Below are positions 44,701 to 55,231 of a DNA stretch of 64,000 bases, in pieces (position 1 is the stretch's first letter; every line of letters begins with the position of its first letter). The stretch comes from Rugamonas fusca. GTDB lineage: Bacteria > Pseudomonadota > Gammaproteobacteria > Burkholderiales > Burkholderiaceae_D. The position numbers and the translations under genes are program-made. The notes beneath the pieces are model-generated. The model was not told the origin of the DNA and made no database searches. It worked only from the letters and a program-made list of their open reading frames with translations. The DNA is taken from assembly GCF_014042365.1 (NCBI RefSeq), contig NZ_JACEZS010000019.1, positions 1-64,000 on the forward strand, given 5' to 3'.

Positions 44701-46760
44701 GGCTCGACAACCCCAACCAGCTGGCCGTGTGGTGCGTGACCCACCGCAGCGAAATATTCATCAACGATATCGACGCCGAATACCAGCGCTACATCGACGA
44801 TTCCGGCTTGAACCTGAGCGTGCCCTGCATGCGCGAGGACGGCGTGCCGCCGGCCGTGGCGCGCTCGATGATCTACACCCCGCTGGTGGTCAACGACAAG
44901 GTGGTGGGCCTGCTGTGCGTGCAGAGCGAAGGCAGGCACGCCTACCAGCAAGTGCACCTGGACATGATGCAGACGCTGGCCGCCCACGCCGCCGTGGGGC
45001 TGGAGAACGCGCGCGCCTACCAGCAGCTGGAGGAAGCGTTGCAGGCGTTGCGCCTGACGCAGGAACAGCTGCTGCTGCAGGAGCGCCAGGTGCGGCTGCA
45101 CACGGACGAGCTGGCGCTGGCCAACCGCGCGCTGCAGGAGAACGACGAGCGGCTGCGCCTGGCCAAGCAGAAGGCGGAAGACGCCACCCGCCAGAAGTCG
45201 GAATTTTTGGCCAACATGAGCCACGAGATGCGCACCCCGCTGGCCGGCGTGATCGGCATGCTGAGCTTCGCCCTGCGCGACAGCCAGCTGCAGGAAAGCA
45301 CCCGCGAGCAGATTTTGCGCGGCCAGGTCAACGCCCAGTCGCTGCTGTCGATCATCAACGACTTGCTGGATTTTTCCAAGATCGAGGCGGGCAAGCTGAC
45401 CATCGAGAACATCGACTTCGCGCTGGCGGCGGCCGTGGAGAACGTGGTCAGCCTGTTCGAGGAGCAGGCCGCCGCCCACAGCGTGGGCTTCAGCCTGGAG
45501 TTTGGCGACGGTTTGCCGCAATTCGTGGTGGGCGACCCGACCCGCCTGCGCCAGGTGCTGGTCAACCTGGTGGGCAACGCCTTCAAGTTCACCCAGCGCG
45601 GCGCCGTGCGCATGCGGGTGGAAAAGGTGGCGCCGGGCCAGTCGCAGGGCGGGGTGGACGCGGCGCCCGGCGTGAACCTGATCCGCTTCACGGTGGCCGA
45701 TTCGGGCATCGGCATTCCGGCCGACGCCATGTCGCGCCTGTTCCAGAAGTTCGAGCAGGCCGATTCCACCACCACCCGGCGCTACGGCGGCACGGGGCTG
45801 GGGCTGGCCATCTGCCGCCAGCTGGTCGAGCTGATGGGCGGCGAGATCCGCGTGGCCAGCACGCCGGGCGTGGGCAGCACCTTCTCGTTCGAGCTGCCGA
45901 TGGCCAATGGCGTGGCGCCGCCGCTGGTGCCGCACGTGCCGCGCGAGCCGCACAGCCACCAGCTCAAGGTGCTGTGCGCGGAGGACTTCCCCACCAACCA
46001 GATCATCATCCGCATGATGCTGGAAGACCTGGGCCACAAGGTCGACATCGCGGCCAATGGCCTGCTGGCCGTCAAGGCTTGCTCCATGACGCGCTACGAC
46101 CTGATCCTGATGGACGGGCGCATGCCGGAAATGGACGGCGCCAGCGCCACCCGGCTGATTCGCTCCGGCGGCACGCCGGACGCGCCCGTGCGCGACCAGG
46201 AACTGATGATCATCGCGTTGACGGCCAACGCCAGCGAGGAGGACCGCAGCCGTTACCTGGCCTCCGGCATGGACGACTTCCTGACCAAGCCGATCGACGA
46301 GGCGGCCCTGCACTGGCAGTTGAGCCGCGCCATCGAACGCCAGTTGCAGCGCGGCGTGGCGCTGCCGCGCATGGAACCACGGCGGGCGCCGGCAGCCAGC
46401 ACGGCGGACCTGGACGCCATGTTCGGGGTGGCGCCGGCCGGGCCGGAATCGGCCCGCGCCGCCCAGCATAGCGGCAAGGGCGACTTGCGCGCGCGCCTGC
46501 GCGGCGCCTTCCTGCAGGACGTGCCGGGCCGGCTGGCCGAGCTGGACCGGGCCATGGCCAGCCGCGACGGCGAGGCGGCCGGGCGCCTGCTGCACGGTAT
46601 CAAGGGCAGCGCCGGCTACCTGGAGGAGCAGGAACTGCAAGCCCTGTGCGGCGAGCTGGAACTGGCGGCCGACCATGGCTACTGGGCGCAGATCGAGGCC
46701 GGCTTGCCGCGCCTGCGCCAACTGCTCGAACAGACGGCGGCCGCTGCTGCCGCACTGTGA
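41784..46760 (+). CDS. Giant propeller-type hybrid histidine kinase
   Basis: A 1658-aa sensor. In order: signal peptide or first helix (CCLLLLPVALLWAAGMHA), about 14 two-component-regulator propeller repeats (pattern GxLWxGTxxGLxRxD; about 40-690) forming two periplasmic beta-propellers, a Y_Y_Y domain (YQLQGFDKDWV, to about 800), a membrane helix (RTLAAVALATAGYAAYQA), a long coiled coil, a GAF domain (about 915-1075), a second coiled coil, HisKA with His1147 (MSHEMRTP), an HATPase with GGTGLGLAI, a receiver with Asp1444 (LILMDGRMP) and an Hpt domain with His1604 (LLHGIKGSAG). The layout resembles Bacteroides hybrid sensors of polysaccharide products but with GAF and Hpt instead of AraC output. 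Start GTG with GGAA upstream. Confidence 0.93.
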   Translation: MPLLIRRLCCLLLLPVALLWAAGMHAASAGAPPRTLRFEQLTVEHGLAQESVLAIAQDKQGFIWLGTQAGLTRFDGYRTVTYKSVVSDPRSLGDNWVRVLHLDSAGQLWVGTDGGLDRYDPRSRGFDHFLSHESAKRGNGNRHVRAIVDDGLGGLWLATGDGLHHFDPSSARFTSWHHDDADAASLADDQVNALVRDWSGRLWVGTATGLDMLAPGATRFQHFQMDTAPDAKANFVAALQLDQDGALWVGTLAGLERWKLSEGVPERHRLGAREGLKGGNITVLYQDGDHNLWIGSGADGLYRWLPHENRLAQYRHQLGDSHSVADDQISALFRDRVGTFWVGTWNDGVSRVDMGSGGFARLVRQADQPQALSDNKVRAIVADGHGQLWLGTSEGLNLYDPATGHARTWHRAPGGLSDDLVTALWRDAGGNLWIGGRAGINRMDAASGAIKAWSFSHGDPAGDTIRNIVGDRGGLLWIASRGGLHRFDPRTGASHTYRHDPADSTSLADNVVRPILEDRRGNLWVGTFNGLDLLDRKSGHFRHFRRDPADPNSLSHDEVHYLYEDEQGTIWVGTAAGLNRMEQGADGSVKFQRYLRRDGIGDDAIASILPDGAGHLWLSTNTGLSRLNMRTGMVRNYSGADGTIEGAYFDGSALRAADGTLYFGGFNGITAFAPAEVRENSVAPTVAITDFQVFNKSLRPGQGAHGHVLSGAIEHTSALTLDPADSVFSLEFTALHYAAPQRNRFAYQLQGFDKDWVVTDSTKRFATYTNLDPGQYIFRVKAANKDGIWNDNAASLVITIRPPFWKTWWFRTLAAVALATAGYAAYQARMRGLRRQKTLLEQQVSLRTAEVEQKNLLLRQQTRELEQRRLEAEAQRAEAEQRRIDTERQKQEVERQKENVEQAHRNISVLSELGREMSATLDMETTMRTLYRHVHHLMDAQMFGIGFVQEERGIIEFPFAIESGVRTLPYTRRLDNPNQLAVWCVTHRSEIFINDIDAEYQRYIDDSGLNLSVPCMREDGVPPAVARSMIYTPLVVNDKVVGLLCVQSEGRHAYQQVHLDMMQTLAAHAAVGLENARAYQQLEEALQALRLTQEQLLLQERQVRLHTDELALANRALQENDERLRLAKQKAEDATRQKSEFLANMSHEMRTPLAGVIGMLSFALRDSQLQESTREQILRGQVNAQSLLSIINDLLDFSKIEAGKLTIENIDFALAAAVENVVSLFEEQAAAHSVGFSLEFGDGLPQFVVGDPTRLRQVLVNLVGNAFKFTQRGAVRMRVEKVAPGQSQGGVDAAPGVNLIRFTVADSGIGIPADAMSRLFQKFEQADSTTTRRYGGTGLGLAICRQLVELMGGEIRVASTPGVGSTFSFELPMANGVAPPLVPHVPREPHSHQLKVLCAEDFPTNQIIIRMMLEDLGHKVDIAANGLLAVKACSMTRYDLILMDGRMPEMDGASATRLIRSGGTPDAPVRDQELMIIALTANASEEDRSRYLASGMDDFLTKPIDEAALHWQLSRAIERQLQRGVALPRMEPRRAPAASTADLDAMFGVAPAGPESARAAQHSGKGDLRARLRGAFLQDVPGRLAELDRAMASRDGEAAGRLLHGIKGSAGYLEEQELQALCGELELAADHGYWAQIEAGLPRLRQLLEQTAAAAAAL

Positions 46761-46848
46761 TTTTTTCGCCGCCGCGCCCTGTTTAGAACCACCTGTGATC
46801 GGGTAAGATGATGGCGGTGCCGATCGCGCACAGGCACTGGAGAGCAAC

Positions 46849-47574
46849 ATGAAAGTATTGGTGGTGGATGACGATGTCGTATCGCGCATGGTGCTGATGC
46901 ACCTGATCGACAGCTGCGGCCCATTCGAGATCGTGGAAGCCGAAGACGGGGCCGACGCGTGGCAGCAGCTGGAGGCGGGACTGCGGCCAGCCATCTGTTT
47001 TTGCGACCTGCGCATGCCGCGCCTGTCGGGCATGGAGCTGCTGCAGCGGGTCAAGCGCCACCCGGAACTGCAAGCCATGCCGTTCGTGCTGGTCACCTCG
47101 GCCACCGATGGCGACACGGTGCAACTGGCCAGCGAGGGCGGCGCGGCCGGCTACGTGGTCAAGCCGTTCCAGGCCGAGCAGGTGCGGGTGCACCTGGCGC
47201 GCTTCCTGGCGCCGCCAGCGCCGCCGATCCCGGACGAAGTGGACCACCTGGCCGAGACGCCGGCCGCCACCCAGCTGCGGCTGGGCATCAACGCCGAACG
47301 CCTGCTGGTCTACCTGGGCGGTTTCCAGAGCCAGCTGGCCACCGCCGGCGAGGAATTGCACCAGCTGCTGGCCCGCGGCGCGCAGCACGAGGCGCGGCTG
47401 CGCCTGGAGCGGCTGCATACGGGCTGCGTCACGCTCGGCCTGCACGGCGCGGCCGCCGGCCTGCAGGCGCTGGTGGCGGGGCAGTTGTCCGTGACGGCCG
47501 TGCAGGCCGTGTTATCGGACGTGGTGCGCGCCGTCGAGCACCAATCCAGCCTGGCCCGCCTGGCCTTGCGCTGA
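46849..47574 (+). CDS. Response regulator with receiver and Hpt-like C-terminal half
   Basis: A 241-aa protein: a receiver domain (acidic pair in LVVDDD, phosphoacceptor Asp53 in CDLRMPRLSG, Thr/Ser in LVTSAT, Lys in VVKPFQ) and a C-terminal all-helical region (about 140-241, FQSQLATAGEELHQLL...RLERLHTGCVTLGLHGAAAGLQAL) that looks like a degenerate Hpt module: its RLERLHTGCVTLG segment keeps a candidate histidine. No DNA-binding domain is present. It follows the hybrid kinase by 88 bp and is likely its partner, taking phosphate from the kinase Hpt. Confidence 0.85.
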   Translation: MKVLVVDDDVVSRMVLMHLIDSCGPFEIVEAEDGADAWQQLEAGLRPAICFCDLRMPRLSGMELLQRVKRHPELQAMPFVLVTSATDGDTVQLASEGGAAGYVVKPFQAEQVRVHLARFLAPPAPPIPDEVDHLAETPAATQLRLGINAERLLVYLGGFQSQLATAGEELHQLLARGAQHEARLRLERLHTGCVTLGLHGAAAGLQALVAGQLSVTAVQAVLSDVVRAVEHQSSLARLALR

Positions 47575-47650
47575 ACTTGCGCTCAATTTGCGCTGATCGG
47601 CCCCGCATGGCACGGCACGGCGATCTGCCCGCCGCGTTTCGCTTTCGCGC

Positions 47651-47679
47651 TTGAAGTCGAGATAGTTTAGGTTTAAAGT
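47651..47679 (+). promoter_or_regulatory. Sigma-70 promoter of the 2-aminobenzoate operon
   Basis: TTGAAG and TAAAGT are 17 bp apart. The putative start of transcription lies inside the palindrome at 47678-47703. Confidence 0.55.
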
Positions 47680-47703
47680 ATCCGTCACAGGCTGTGAGGA
47701 TAC
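47678..47703 (+). promoter_or_regulatory. Near-perfect operator palindrome of the 2-aminobenzoate operon
   Basis: GTATCC-G-TCACAG-G-CTGTGA-GGATAC: two 12-bp arms that match fully apart from one extra G on the left. It overlaps the end of the -10 region and ends 22 nt before the start codon of the CoA ligase, the classic place for repressor binding. The MarR-type protein at 52640 is the leading candidate to bind it. Confidence 0.7.
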
Positions 47704-47725
47704 GACCACCAACTTCAGGGCGACC

Positions 47726-49405
47726 ATGACCAGACCGACTGCCAGCAGCGCCGGCGCAAGCCATGCCAGCATGGGCGCCAGCGCCCACACCGATCCCTAT
47801 ACGCGCGACCACCTGCCACCGCCGGAGCAGTGGCCGGTGCTGCGCTTCGACCTGCCGGAGCTGCATTATCCGGCCCGGCTCAATTGCGTGGCCGAGCTGC
47901 TGGACCGCGCCGTGGCCAATGGCGCCGGCGAGCGCATCGCCATCCGTGGCGCCGGCGAACAATGGACTTATGCCCGCCTGCTGGAACAGGTGGACCGCAT
48001 CGCCCACGTGCTGCGCGGCCAGTTGGGGCTGGAGACGGGCAACCGCGTGCTGCTGCGCGGCGCCAACACGCCGATGATGGCGGCCGCCATCCTGGCCGTG
48101 TTCAAGGCCGGCCTGGTGGCCGTGCCCACCATGCCGCTGCTGCGGGCGCGCGAGCTGGGCGTGATCCTGGCCAAGGCCCGCGTCAACGCCGTGCTGTGCG
48201 CGGCCAGCCTGCGCGAGGAAATGGAAGCGGCGCTCGGCGTGCCGCAGCGCGTGCTGTATTTTGGCGACGCGGCGGCCGTGACGGGACTGGAGGCGCGCAT
48301 GGCGCGCCAGCCGGCCAGCTACGCCCCGGTGGACACGGCGGCCGACGACGTGTGCCTGATCAGCTTCACCTCCGGCACCACGGGCGTGCCGAAGGGGACC
48401 ATGCACTTCCAGCGCGACATCCTGGCCATCTGCGACTGCTTCCCCCGCTCCGTGCTCGGTTCGCGTCCGGACGATGTGTTCATCGGCACGCCGCCGCTGG
48501 CCTTCACGTTCGGCCTGGGCGGGTTGCTGCTGTTCCCGCTGCGGGTCGGCGCCAGCGCCGTGCTGCTGGAAAAGCTGACGCCGGAAACGCTGCTGGCGGC
48601 CATCGAACGCCACCGCGCCACCATCAGCTTCACGGCGCCCACCTTCTACCGCCAGATGGCGCCGCTGGCCGACCGCTACGACATCGCCAGCCTGCGCCAG
48701 AGCGTGTCGGCCGGCGAGGCGCTGCCGCTGGCCACGCGCGACGCCTGGCGCCTGGCGTCGGGCCTGGAAATGATCGACGGCATAGGCGCGACGGAACTGC
48801 TGCACATCTTCATTTCCGCCGCCGGCGACCAGGTGCGCCCCGGCGCCACCGGCAAGCCCGTGCCGGGCTACCGGGCCTGCATCCTGGGGCCGGATGGCGC
48901 GCCGGTGGGGCCGGGCGTGATCGGCCGGCTGGCCGTGCAAGGCCCCACCGGCTGCCGCTACCTGGACGACGCGCGCCAGCGCGAGTACGTGCTGAACGGC
49001 TGGAACCTGACGGGCGACGCCTACGAGATGGACCAGGACGGCTATTTTCACTACCGCTCGCGCACGGACGACATGATCATCTCGGCCGGCTACAATATCG
49101 CCGGGCCGGAAGTGGAGGAAGCCTTGCTGCGGCACCCGGCCGTGGCCGAATGCGGCGTGGTGGGCCGGGCCGATGCCGAGCGCGGGCAGATCGTGGAAGC
49201 CCACGTGGTGCTCAAGCCGGCGTTCGCGCCCGGCGATGCGCTGGCGGCCGAGCTGCAGGAATTCGTCAAGCGGCAGATCGCGCCGTACAAGTATCCGCGC
49301 GCCGTGCGCTTCCGGGCTTCGCTGCCGCGCACGGAGACGGGCAAGCTGCAGCGCTTCAAGCTGCGCGAGCAGGGACAACACGGCGTGGGAAAATCGGCGC
49401 CATGA
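47726..49405 (+). CDS. abmG: 2-aminobenzoate-CoA ligase
   Basis: A 559-aa acyl-adenylate-forming ligase, ANL family: AMP-binding motif [15 protein letters not shown] (about 213), [11 protein letters not shown], the ATP-binding [23 protein letters not shown], hinge and C-terminal lysine in [12 protein letters not shown]. It belongs to the benzoate-CoA ligase-like branch; 2-aminobenzoate is inferred from the next gene, the fused monooxygenase/reductase specific for this pathway. It makes anthraniloyl-CoA with ATP and CoA in the cytoplasm. The stop overlaps the start of the next gene (ATGA). Confidence 0.88.
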   Translation: MTRPTASSAGASHASMGASAHTDPYTRDHLPPPEQWPVLRFDLPELHYPARLNCVAELLDRAVANGAGERIAIRGAGEQWTYARLLEQVDRIAHVLRGQLGLETGNRVLLRGANTPMMAAAILAVFKAGLVAVPTMPLLRARELGVILAKARVNAVLCAASLREEMEAALGVPQRVLYFGDAAAVTGLEARMARQPASYAPVDTAADDVCLISFTSGTTGVPKGTMHFQRDILAICDCFPRSVLGSRPDDVFIGTPPLAFTFGLGGLLLFPLRVGASAVLLEKLTPETLLAAIERHRATISFTAPTFYRQMAPLADRYDIASLRQSVSAGEALPLATRDAWRLASGLEMIDGIGATELLHIFISAAGDQVRPGATGKPVPGYRACILGPDGAPVGPGVIGRLAVQGPTGCRYLDDARQREYVLNGWNLTGDAYEMDQDGYFHYRSRTDDMIISAGYNIAGPEVEEALLRHPAVAECGVVGRADAERGQIVEAHVVLKPAFAPGDALAAELQEFVKRQIAPYKYPRAVRFRASLPRTETGKLQRFKLREQGQHGVGKSAP

Positions 49406-51786
49406 ACATCGTATGCATAGGGGGCGGCCCGGCCGGGCTGTATTTCGGCCTGCTCATGAAAAAGCAGGATCCGGCGCACGTCATCACCGTCATCGAGCGT
49501 AACCGGCCGTACGATACGTTCGGCTGGGGCGTCGTGTTTTCCGATCAGACGCTGGGCAACCTGGCGACGGCCGACGAACCGACCGCGCGCGCCATCCTGC
49601 AATCGTTCAACCACTGGGACGACATCGATATCCACTTCAAGGGCCAGAAGGTCAGCTCCGGCGGCCATGGCTTCTGCGGCATCGGCCGCAAGCGCCTGCT
49701 CAACATCCTGCAGCAGCGTTGCGAGGAGCTGGGCGTGCGGCTGGTGTTCGAGACGGAGGTCACCGATGACCAGGAGATCGCCGCCCGCTACGGCGCCGAC
49801 CTGGTGATCGCGTCCGACGGCCTCAATTCCCGTATCCGCGCGCGTTACGCCGCCACCTACGCGCCGCAGATCGAAACGCGCCAGTGCCGCTTCGTGTGGC
49901 TGGGTACGAAGAAGAAGTTCGACGCCTTCACCTTCGCTTTCAAGCCGACCCCATACGGCTGGTTCCAGGCCCACATCTACCAGTACGACGGCGACACCTC
50001 GACCTTCATCGTGGAGACGCCGGAAACCGTGTGGCGGGCGGCCGGGCTGGAGGAGATGAGCCAGGAGCAGAGCATCGCATGGTGCGAGCAATTGTTCGCC
50101 GAGCAGCTCGACGGCCACGCGCTGATGTCGAACGCGGCCCACCTGCGCGGCTCCAGCGTGTGGATCAAGTTCCCCCGCATCGTGTGTGCGCAGTGGGTGC
50201 ACTGGAACCGCACGCCCAATGGTGCGGTGCCCGTGGTGCTGATGGGCGACGCGGCCCACTCGGCCCACTATTCGATCGGCTCCGGCACCAAGCTGGCGCT
50301 GGAGGATGCGATCGAACTGGCGCGCTGCTTCGGTGAGCACGACGACACGGCCGCCGCGCTGGCCGCCTACCAGCAGGTGCGCGCGGTGGAAGTGCTGAAG
50401 ATCCAGAGCGCGGCGCGCAACTCGATGGAATGGTTCGAGAACGTGGAACGCTACAGCGCCATGGAGGCGCAGCAGTTCGCCTATTCCATGCTGACCCGCA
50501 GCCAGCGATTGTCGCACGAGAATTTGCGCCTGCGCGACGCGGCCTACGTGGCCAGCTTTGAAGCGTGGTTCGCGCGGCGCGCGTACGCGCAGGCGCAGCT
50601 GCCGGCGCCGGAGAGCCTGGCCATCCCGCCCATGTTCACGCCGTTCAAGGTGCGCGGGCTCACGCTCAAGAACCGCATTGTCGTCTCGCCGATGGCGCAG
50701 TACAGCGCCGTGGACGGCACCGTGGGCGACTACCACCTGGCCCACCTGGGCGCGCGCGCGCTGGGCGGGGCCGCGCTGGTGTGCGCGGAGATGACGTGCG
50801 TGTCGGCCGACGCCCGCATCACGCCTTACTGCCCCGGCATGTACGCGCCCGAACACACGGCGGCGTGGAAGCGCATCGTCGATTTCGTCCACGCCAGCAG
50901 CGACGCGAAGATCGCGCTGCAACTGGGCCACGCCGGCGCCAAGGGCTCCACCCGCGCCATGTGGGACGGCATCGACCTGCCGCTGGAGCGGGACAACTGG
51001 CCGCTGGTGTCGGCCTCGCCGCAGCAATACCTGGCCGGCGTGTCGCAGACGGCGCGCGCCGTCACGGTGGACGATATGGCGCGTATCGAGGCGGACTTCG
51101 TGCGCGCCGCGCTGGCGGCCGAGGAAGCCGGTTTCGACTGGCTGGAACTGCATTGCGCGCACGGCTACCTGCTGTCGTCGTTCATTTCGCCGCTCACCAA
51201 CGAGCGCGGTGACGAGTACGGCGGCAGCCTGGAAAACCGCTGCCGCTTCCCGCTGCGCGTGTTCGCGGCGGTGCGGGCCGTGTGGCCACGGCACAAGCCG
51301 ATGAGCGTGCGCATCTCGGCCCACGACTGGGTGGAGGGCGGCATCACGCCGGACGACGCGGTGCGCATCGCGCGCCTGTTCAAGCAGGCCGGGGCCGACC
51401 TGATCGACTGCTCGTCGGGCCAGGTCAGCAAGCTGGAACGGCCCCGGTACGGGCGCATGTTCCAGACCCCGTTCGCGGACCGGGTGCGCAACGAGGCCGG
51501 CATTGGCGCCATCGCCGTCGGTTCCATCTTCGAGGCCGACCACGCCAACGGCATCATCGCGGCCGGGCGCGCCGACCTGTGCGCCGTGGGCCGGCCGCAC
51601 CTGGCCAACCCCGCCTGGACGCTGGCCGAAGCGGCCCGCATCGGCTACGCTGGCGCGGCCTGGCCCAGACAGTACCTGGCCGGCAAGCAGCAGCTGGAAC
51701 GCAACCTGGAGCGCGAGCGCCAGCTGGCCGCCGCCAGCGCCGGCCTCACACCACAACAACTGGCCGCGCGCCTGCTGGAGGGCTGA
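49402..51786 (+). CDS. abmA: 2-aminobenzoyl-CoA monooxygenase/reductase (fused)
   Basis: A 794-aa two-domain flavoenzyme. Residues 1 to about 390 are a class A FAD monooxygenase ([16 protein letters not shown] at the N-terminus, [15 protein letters not shown], and the FAD motif [22 protein letters not shown]). About 410-770 are an old-yellow-enzyme-type FMN reductase ([51 protein letters not shown]). The fusion is characteristic of 2-aminobenzoyl-CoA monooxygenase/reductase, which hydroxylates and partly reduces the ring; the salicylyl-CoA 5-hydroxylase/oxidoreductase has the same layout and is the alternative. The context of ligase, deaminase and beta-oxidation genes favours the former. Confidence 0.9.
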   Translation: MNIVCIGGGPAGLYFGLLMKKQDPAHVITVIERNRPYDTFGWGVVFSDQTLGNLATADEPTARAILQSFNHWDDIDIHFKGQKVSSGGHGFCGIGRKRLLNILQQRCEELGVRLVFETEVTDDQEIAARYGADLVIASDGLNSRIRARYAATYAPQIETRQCRFVWLGTKKKFDAFTFAFKPTPYGWFQAHIYQYDGDTSTFIVETPETVWRAAGLEEMSQEQSIAWCEQLFAEQLDGHALMSNAAHLRGSSVWIKFPRIVCAQWVHWNRTPNGAVPVVLMGDAAHSAHYSIGSGTKLALEDAIELARCFGEHDDTAAALAAYQQVRAVEVLKIQSAARNSMEWFENVERYSAMEAQQFAYSMLTRSQRLSHENLRLRDAAYVASFEAWFARRAYAQAQLPAPESLAIPPMFTPFKVRGLTLKNRIVVSPMAQYSAVDGTVGDYHLAHLGARALGGAALVCAEMTCVSADARITPYCPGMYAPEHTAAWKRIVDFVHASSDAKIALQLGHAGAKGSTRAMWDGIDLPLERDNWPLVSASPQQYLAGVSQTARAVTVDDMARIEADFVRAALAAEEAGFDWLELHCAHGYLLSSFISPLTNERGDEYGGSLENRCRFPLRVFAAVRAVWPRHKPMSVRISAHDWVEGGITPDDAVRIARLFKQAGADLIDCSSGQVSKLERPRYGRMFQTPFADRVRNEAGIGAIAVGSIFEADHANGIIAAGRADLCAVGRPHLANPAWTLAEAARIGYAGAAWPRQYLAGKQQLERNLERERQLAAASAGLTPQQLAARLLEG

Positions 51787-51817
51787 CACATGAGGACTGA
51801 ACCTTGAAGGCTGAACC

Positions 51818-52603
51818 ATGAATCCCGTCGCCGCATCGCTGGAAGGACGGCACGCGCTGGTCACGGGCGGCGCGCGCGGCATCGGCGCGGCCTGCGCGCG
51901 GGCGCTGCTGCTGCGCGGCGCCAGCGTCACGCTGGCCGGACGCGACGGCGCCGCGCTGGCCGAGATGGCCGCGCAACTGGATACGCTGGGCCGGGTGGAA
52001 ACGGAGATCATCGACGTCACGCACGAGGCCAGCGTGCTGGCCGGCTGCGCGCGCGCGGCGCGCCGCGCGGGACGCATCGACATCCTCGTCAACAACGCCG
52101 GCCAGGCCGCCTCCGCGCCATTTTCCAAGACCGACGCGGCGCTGTGGCAGCGCATGCTGGACGTGAACCTGACGGGCACCTTCCACTGCACCCAGGCGGC
52201 GCTGCCGGCCATGCTGGAGGCGGGCTGGGGCCGCGTCGTCAACGTGGCCTCGACGGCGGGGCTGGTGGGCTACCGCTACGTGGCCGCCTACGTGGCGGCC
52301 AAGCACGGCGTGGTGGGCCTGACGCGTGCGCTGGCGCTGGAAGTGGCCGCGCGCGGCGTGACCGTCAACGCCGTCTGCCCCGGCTACACGGAGACGGACA
52401 TGGTGCGCGAGGCCATCGCCAACATCGTGGCCAAAACGGGCCGCGACGAGCAGCAGGCGCGCGCCGGGCTGGCGGCCGGCAATCCCCAGCAACGGCTGGT
52501 GCAGCCGGAGCAGGTGGCCAACGCCGTGGCCTGGCTGTGCCTGCCTGAATCGGCCGCCATGACGGGCCAGGCCATCGCCGTCGCCGGCGGCGAAGTGATG
52601 TAA
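51818..52603 (+). CDS. SDR-family 3-hydroxyacyl-CoA dehydrogenase
   Basis: A 261-aa classical SDR with TGGARGIGAACARAL (NAD(P) site), NNAGQAASAPFSKTD, catalytic Ser in NVASTAGLVGYRYVAAYVAAK with the YxxxK pair, and VCPGYTETDMV. Arg at GRDG after the second strand hints at NADP. In the 2-aminobenzoate operon it probably oxidises or reduces the ring-derived hydroxy/keto group during beta-oxidation-like degradation. It follows abmA by 31 bp, and the MarR gene starts 36 bp later. Confidence 0.88.
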   Translation: MNPVAASLEGRHALVTGGARGIGAACARALLLRGASVTLAGRDGAALAEMAAQLDTLGRVETEIIDVTHEASVLAGCARAARRAGRIDILVNNAGQAASAPFSKTDAALWQRMLDVNLTGTFHCTQAALPAMLEAGWGRVVNVASTAGLVGYRYVAAYVAAKHGVVGLTRALALEVAARGVTVNAVCPGYTETDMVREAIANIVAKTGRDEQQARAGLAAGNPQQRLVQPEQVANAVAWLCLPESAAMTGQAIAVAGGEVM

Positions 52604-52639
52604 AGCCTCATGCAACGGAACTGATTGGAACGAATGACG

Positions 52640-53170
52640 ATGTCACGCTCAGAGAACCACGCCCATCCTGCCGCGCCGCCAGATGGCGAAGAACCCGTGC
52701 TGGATGTGGCCAGCCGCCTCACGGACGACCATCACCAGTCGCTCAAGCTGTGGCTGCGCATGCTCTCGTGCACCATGCGCATCGAGAACGAGATCCGCAG
52801 CCGGCTGCGCACCACGTTCGGCATCACCTTGCCGCGCTTTGACCTGATGGCGCAGCTGGAACGGTATCCGCAGGGCTTGCGCATGGGCGAGCTGTCCAGG
52901 CGCATGATGGTCACGGGCGGTAATATCACCGGCATTACCGACCAGCTGGAGCAGGAAAAGCTGGTGCTGCGCGTGCCCGACCCCAAGGACGGCCGCGCCT
53001 ACAGCGTCAAGCTGACGCCCGCCGGCCGCCGCGCTTTCGCCTCCATGGCGGCCGTGCACGAACAATGGATCGCCGAACTGCTGCAGGACATGTCCAGCGC
53101 CGACAAGGGCCAGCTGATCGACCTGCTGTCGCAGATGAAGCGCCACCTGAACGCCTCCGACGAAAAATAA
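52640..53170 (+). CDS. MarR-family regulator of the 2-aminobenzoate operon
   Basis: A 176-aa MarR-type regulator: helix-rich dimerisation arms and a winged helix-turn-helix ([54 protein letters not shown]). It is embedded in the operon, so it likely controls it, perhaps releasing DNA on binding of the CoA thioester as in related aromatic-CoA pathways. GGAACGAATGACG before ATG 52640 supports this start; TTG 52625 or ATG 52634 would add five or two residues. The palindrome at 47678-47703 is its probable target. Confidence 0.88.
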   Translation: MSRSENHAHPAAPPDGEEPVLDVASRLTDDHHQSLKLWLRMLSCTMRIENEIRSRLRTTFGITLPRFDLMAQLERYPQGLRMGELSRRMMVTGGNITGITDQLEQEKLVLRVPDPKDGRAYSVKLTPAGRRAFASMAAVHEQWIAELLQDMSSADKGQLIDLLSQMKRHLNASDEK

Positions 53171-53179
53171 GGACACCCC

Positions 53180-54034
<855 letters not shown>

Positions 54035-54036
54035 GC

Positions 54037-55200
54037 ATGGCCGACAAGAGCTACCTGGACTGGCCCTTCCTGGCGCCCCGGCACGCTGAACTGGAGCGGG
54101 CGCTGGACGCCTGGGCCGGCGCCAACATCGTCGAGGGCCAGCACGGCGACGTGGACGCGGCCTGCCGCCAGCTGGTGGCACAACTGGGCGCGGCCGGCTG
54201 GCTGCGCCACGCCGTGGGCGGCGAGCAGTGGGGCGGCCAGGACGACGCCATCGACACGCGCGCCCTGTGCCTGATCCGCGAAACGCTGGCGCGCCATTCC
54301 GGCCTGGCCGATTTCGCGTTCGCCATGCAGGGCCTCGGTTCGGGCGCCATCTCCCTGTTCGGCAGCGCCGCCCAGCGCGCCGCGTATCTGCCGCGCGTGG
54401 CCAGCGGCGCGGCCATCGCCGCCTTCGCGCTGTCCGAGCCGCAGGCCGGTTCGGACGTGGCGGCCCTGGCGTGCGCGGCCGTGCGCGAGGGCGACCATTA
54501 CGTGCTCGATGGCGAGAAGACGTGGATTTCCAATGGCGGCATCGCCGATTTCTACGTGGTGTTCGCGCGCACGGGCGAGCAGCCGGGCGCGCGCGGCATC
54601 AGCGCCTTCATCGTGGACGCGGGCCTGCCAGGATTCGAGATCGCCGAGCGCATCAACGTGATCGCGCCCCATCCGCTGGCGCGGCTGCGGTTCACCGGCT
54701 GCCGGGTGCCGGCCAGCGCGCGCATCGGCGAAGCGGGGCAGGGCTTCAAGGTGGCCATGGCCACGCTGGACGTGTTCCGCACTTCGGTGGCGGCGGCCGC
54801 GCTGGGCTTCGCGCGCCGTGCGCTGGACGAGGCGCTGGCGCGTGCCACGGGACGCCAGCTGTTCGGCCAGGCGCTGGCCGACTTCCAGCTCACCCAGGCC
54901 CGGCTGGCCCAGATGGCGACCGGCATCGATGCGGCCGCGCTGCTGACCTACCGGGCTGCGTGGCAGCGCGACCAGGGCCGCAACGTGACCAAGGAGGCGG
55001 CCATGGCCAAGCTGACGGCCACCGAGACGGCGCAGCAGGTGATCGACGGCGCCGTGCAACTGTTCGGCGGCCTGGGCGTGGTCAGCGAGCAGCCCGTCGA
55101 ACGGCTGTACCGGGAAATCCGCGCGCTGCGCATCTACGAGGGCGCGACGGAGGTGCAGCAACTGATCATCGCGCGCGAGCTGCTGCGGGCCGCGCACTAA
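54037..55200 (+). CDS. Acyl-CoA dehydrogenase family protein
   Basis: A 387-aa FAD acyl-CoA dehydrogenase: N-terminal helical domain, [15 protein letters not shown] and [18 protein letters not shown] (FAD/substrate motifs), and the C-terminal [47 protein letters not shown]. The usual catalytic Glu lies in the YEGATE block. It begins 2 bp after the hydratase stop. Within the operon it should act on a ring-cleaved CoA ester. Confidence 0.9.
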   Translation: MADKSYLDWPFLAPRHAELERALDAWAGANIVEGQHGDVDAACRQLVAQLGAAGWLRHAVGGEQWGGQDDAIDTRALCLIRETLARHSGLADFAFAMQGLGSGAISLFGSAAQRAAYLPRVASGAAIAAFALSEPQAGSDVAALACAAVREGDHYVLDGEKTWISNGGIADFYVVFARTGEQPGARGISAFIVDAGLPGFEIAERINVIAPHPLARLRFTGCRVPASARIGEAGQGFKVAMATLDVFRTSVAAAALGFARRALDEALARATGRQLFGQALADFQLTQARLAQMATGIDAAALLTYRAAWQRDQGRNVTKEAAMAKLTATETAQQVIDGAVQLFGGLGVVSEQPVERLYREIRALRIYEGATEVQQLIIARELLRAAH

Positions 55201-55231
55201 CAGGGAATTCACAGGGAAATCAAGCGAGAAG

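Noticed and set aside
41922-47117. 1731-codon open frame on the minus strand opposite the hybrid kinase
   Set aside because: It is a mirror of the high-GC kinase gene: rich in His, Ala, Gly and Arg without domain motifs, while the plus-strand frame has full kinase domains.
47830-49401. N-terminal extension of the 2-aminobenzoyl-CoA monooxygenase/reductase frame by 524 codons
   Set aside because: This part is the out-of-frame shadow of the CoA ligase; the enzyme begins with its FAD motif at ATG 49402, which overlaps the ligase stop.
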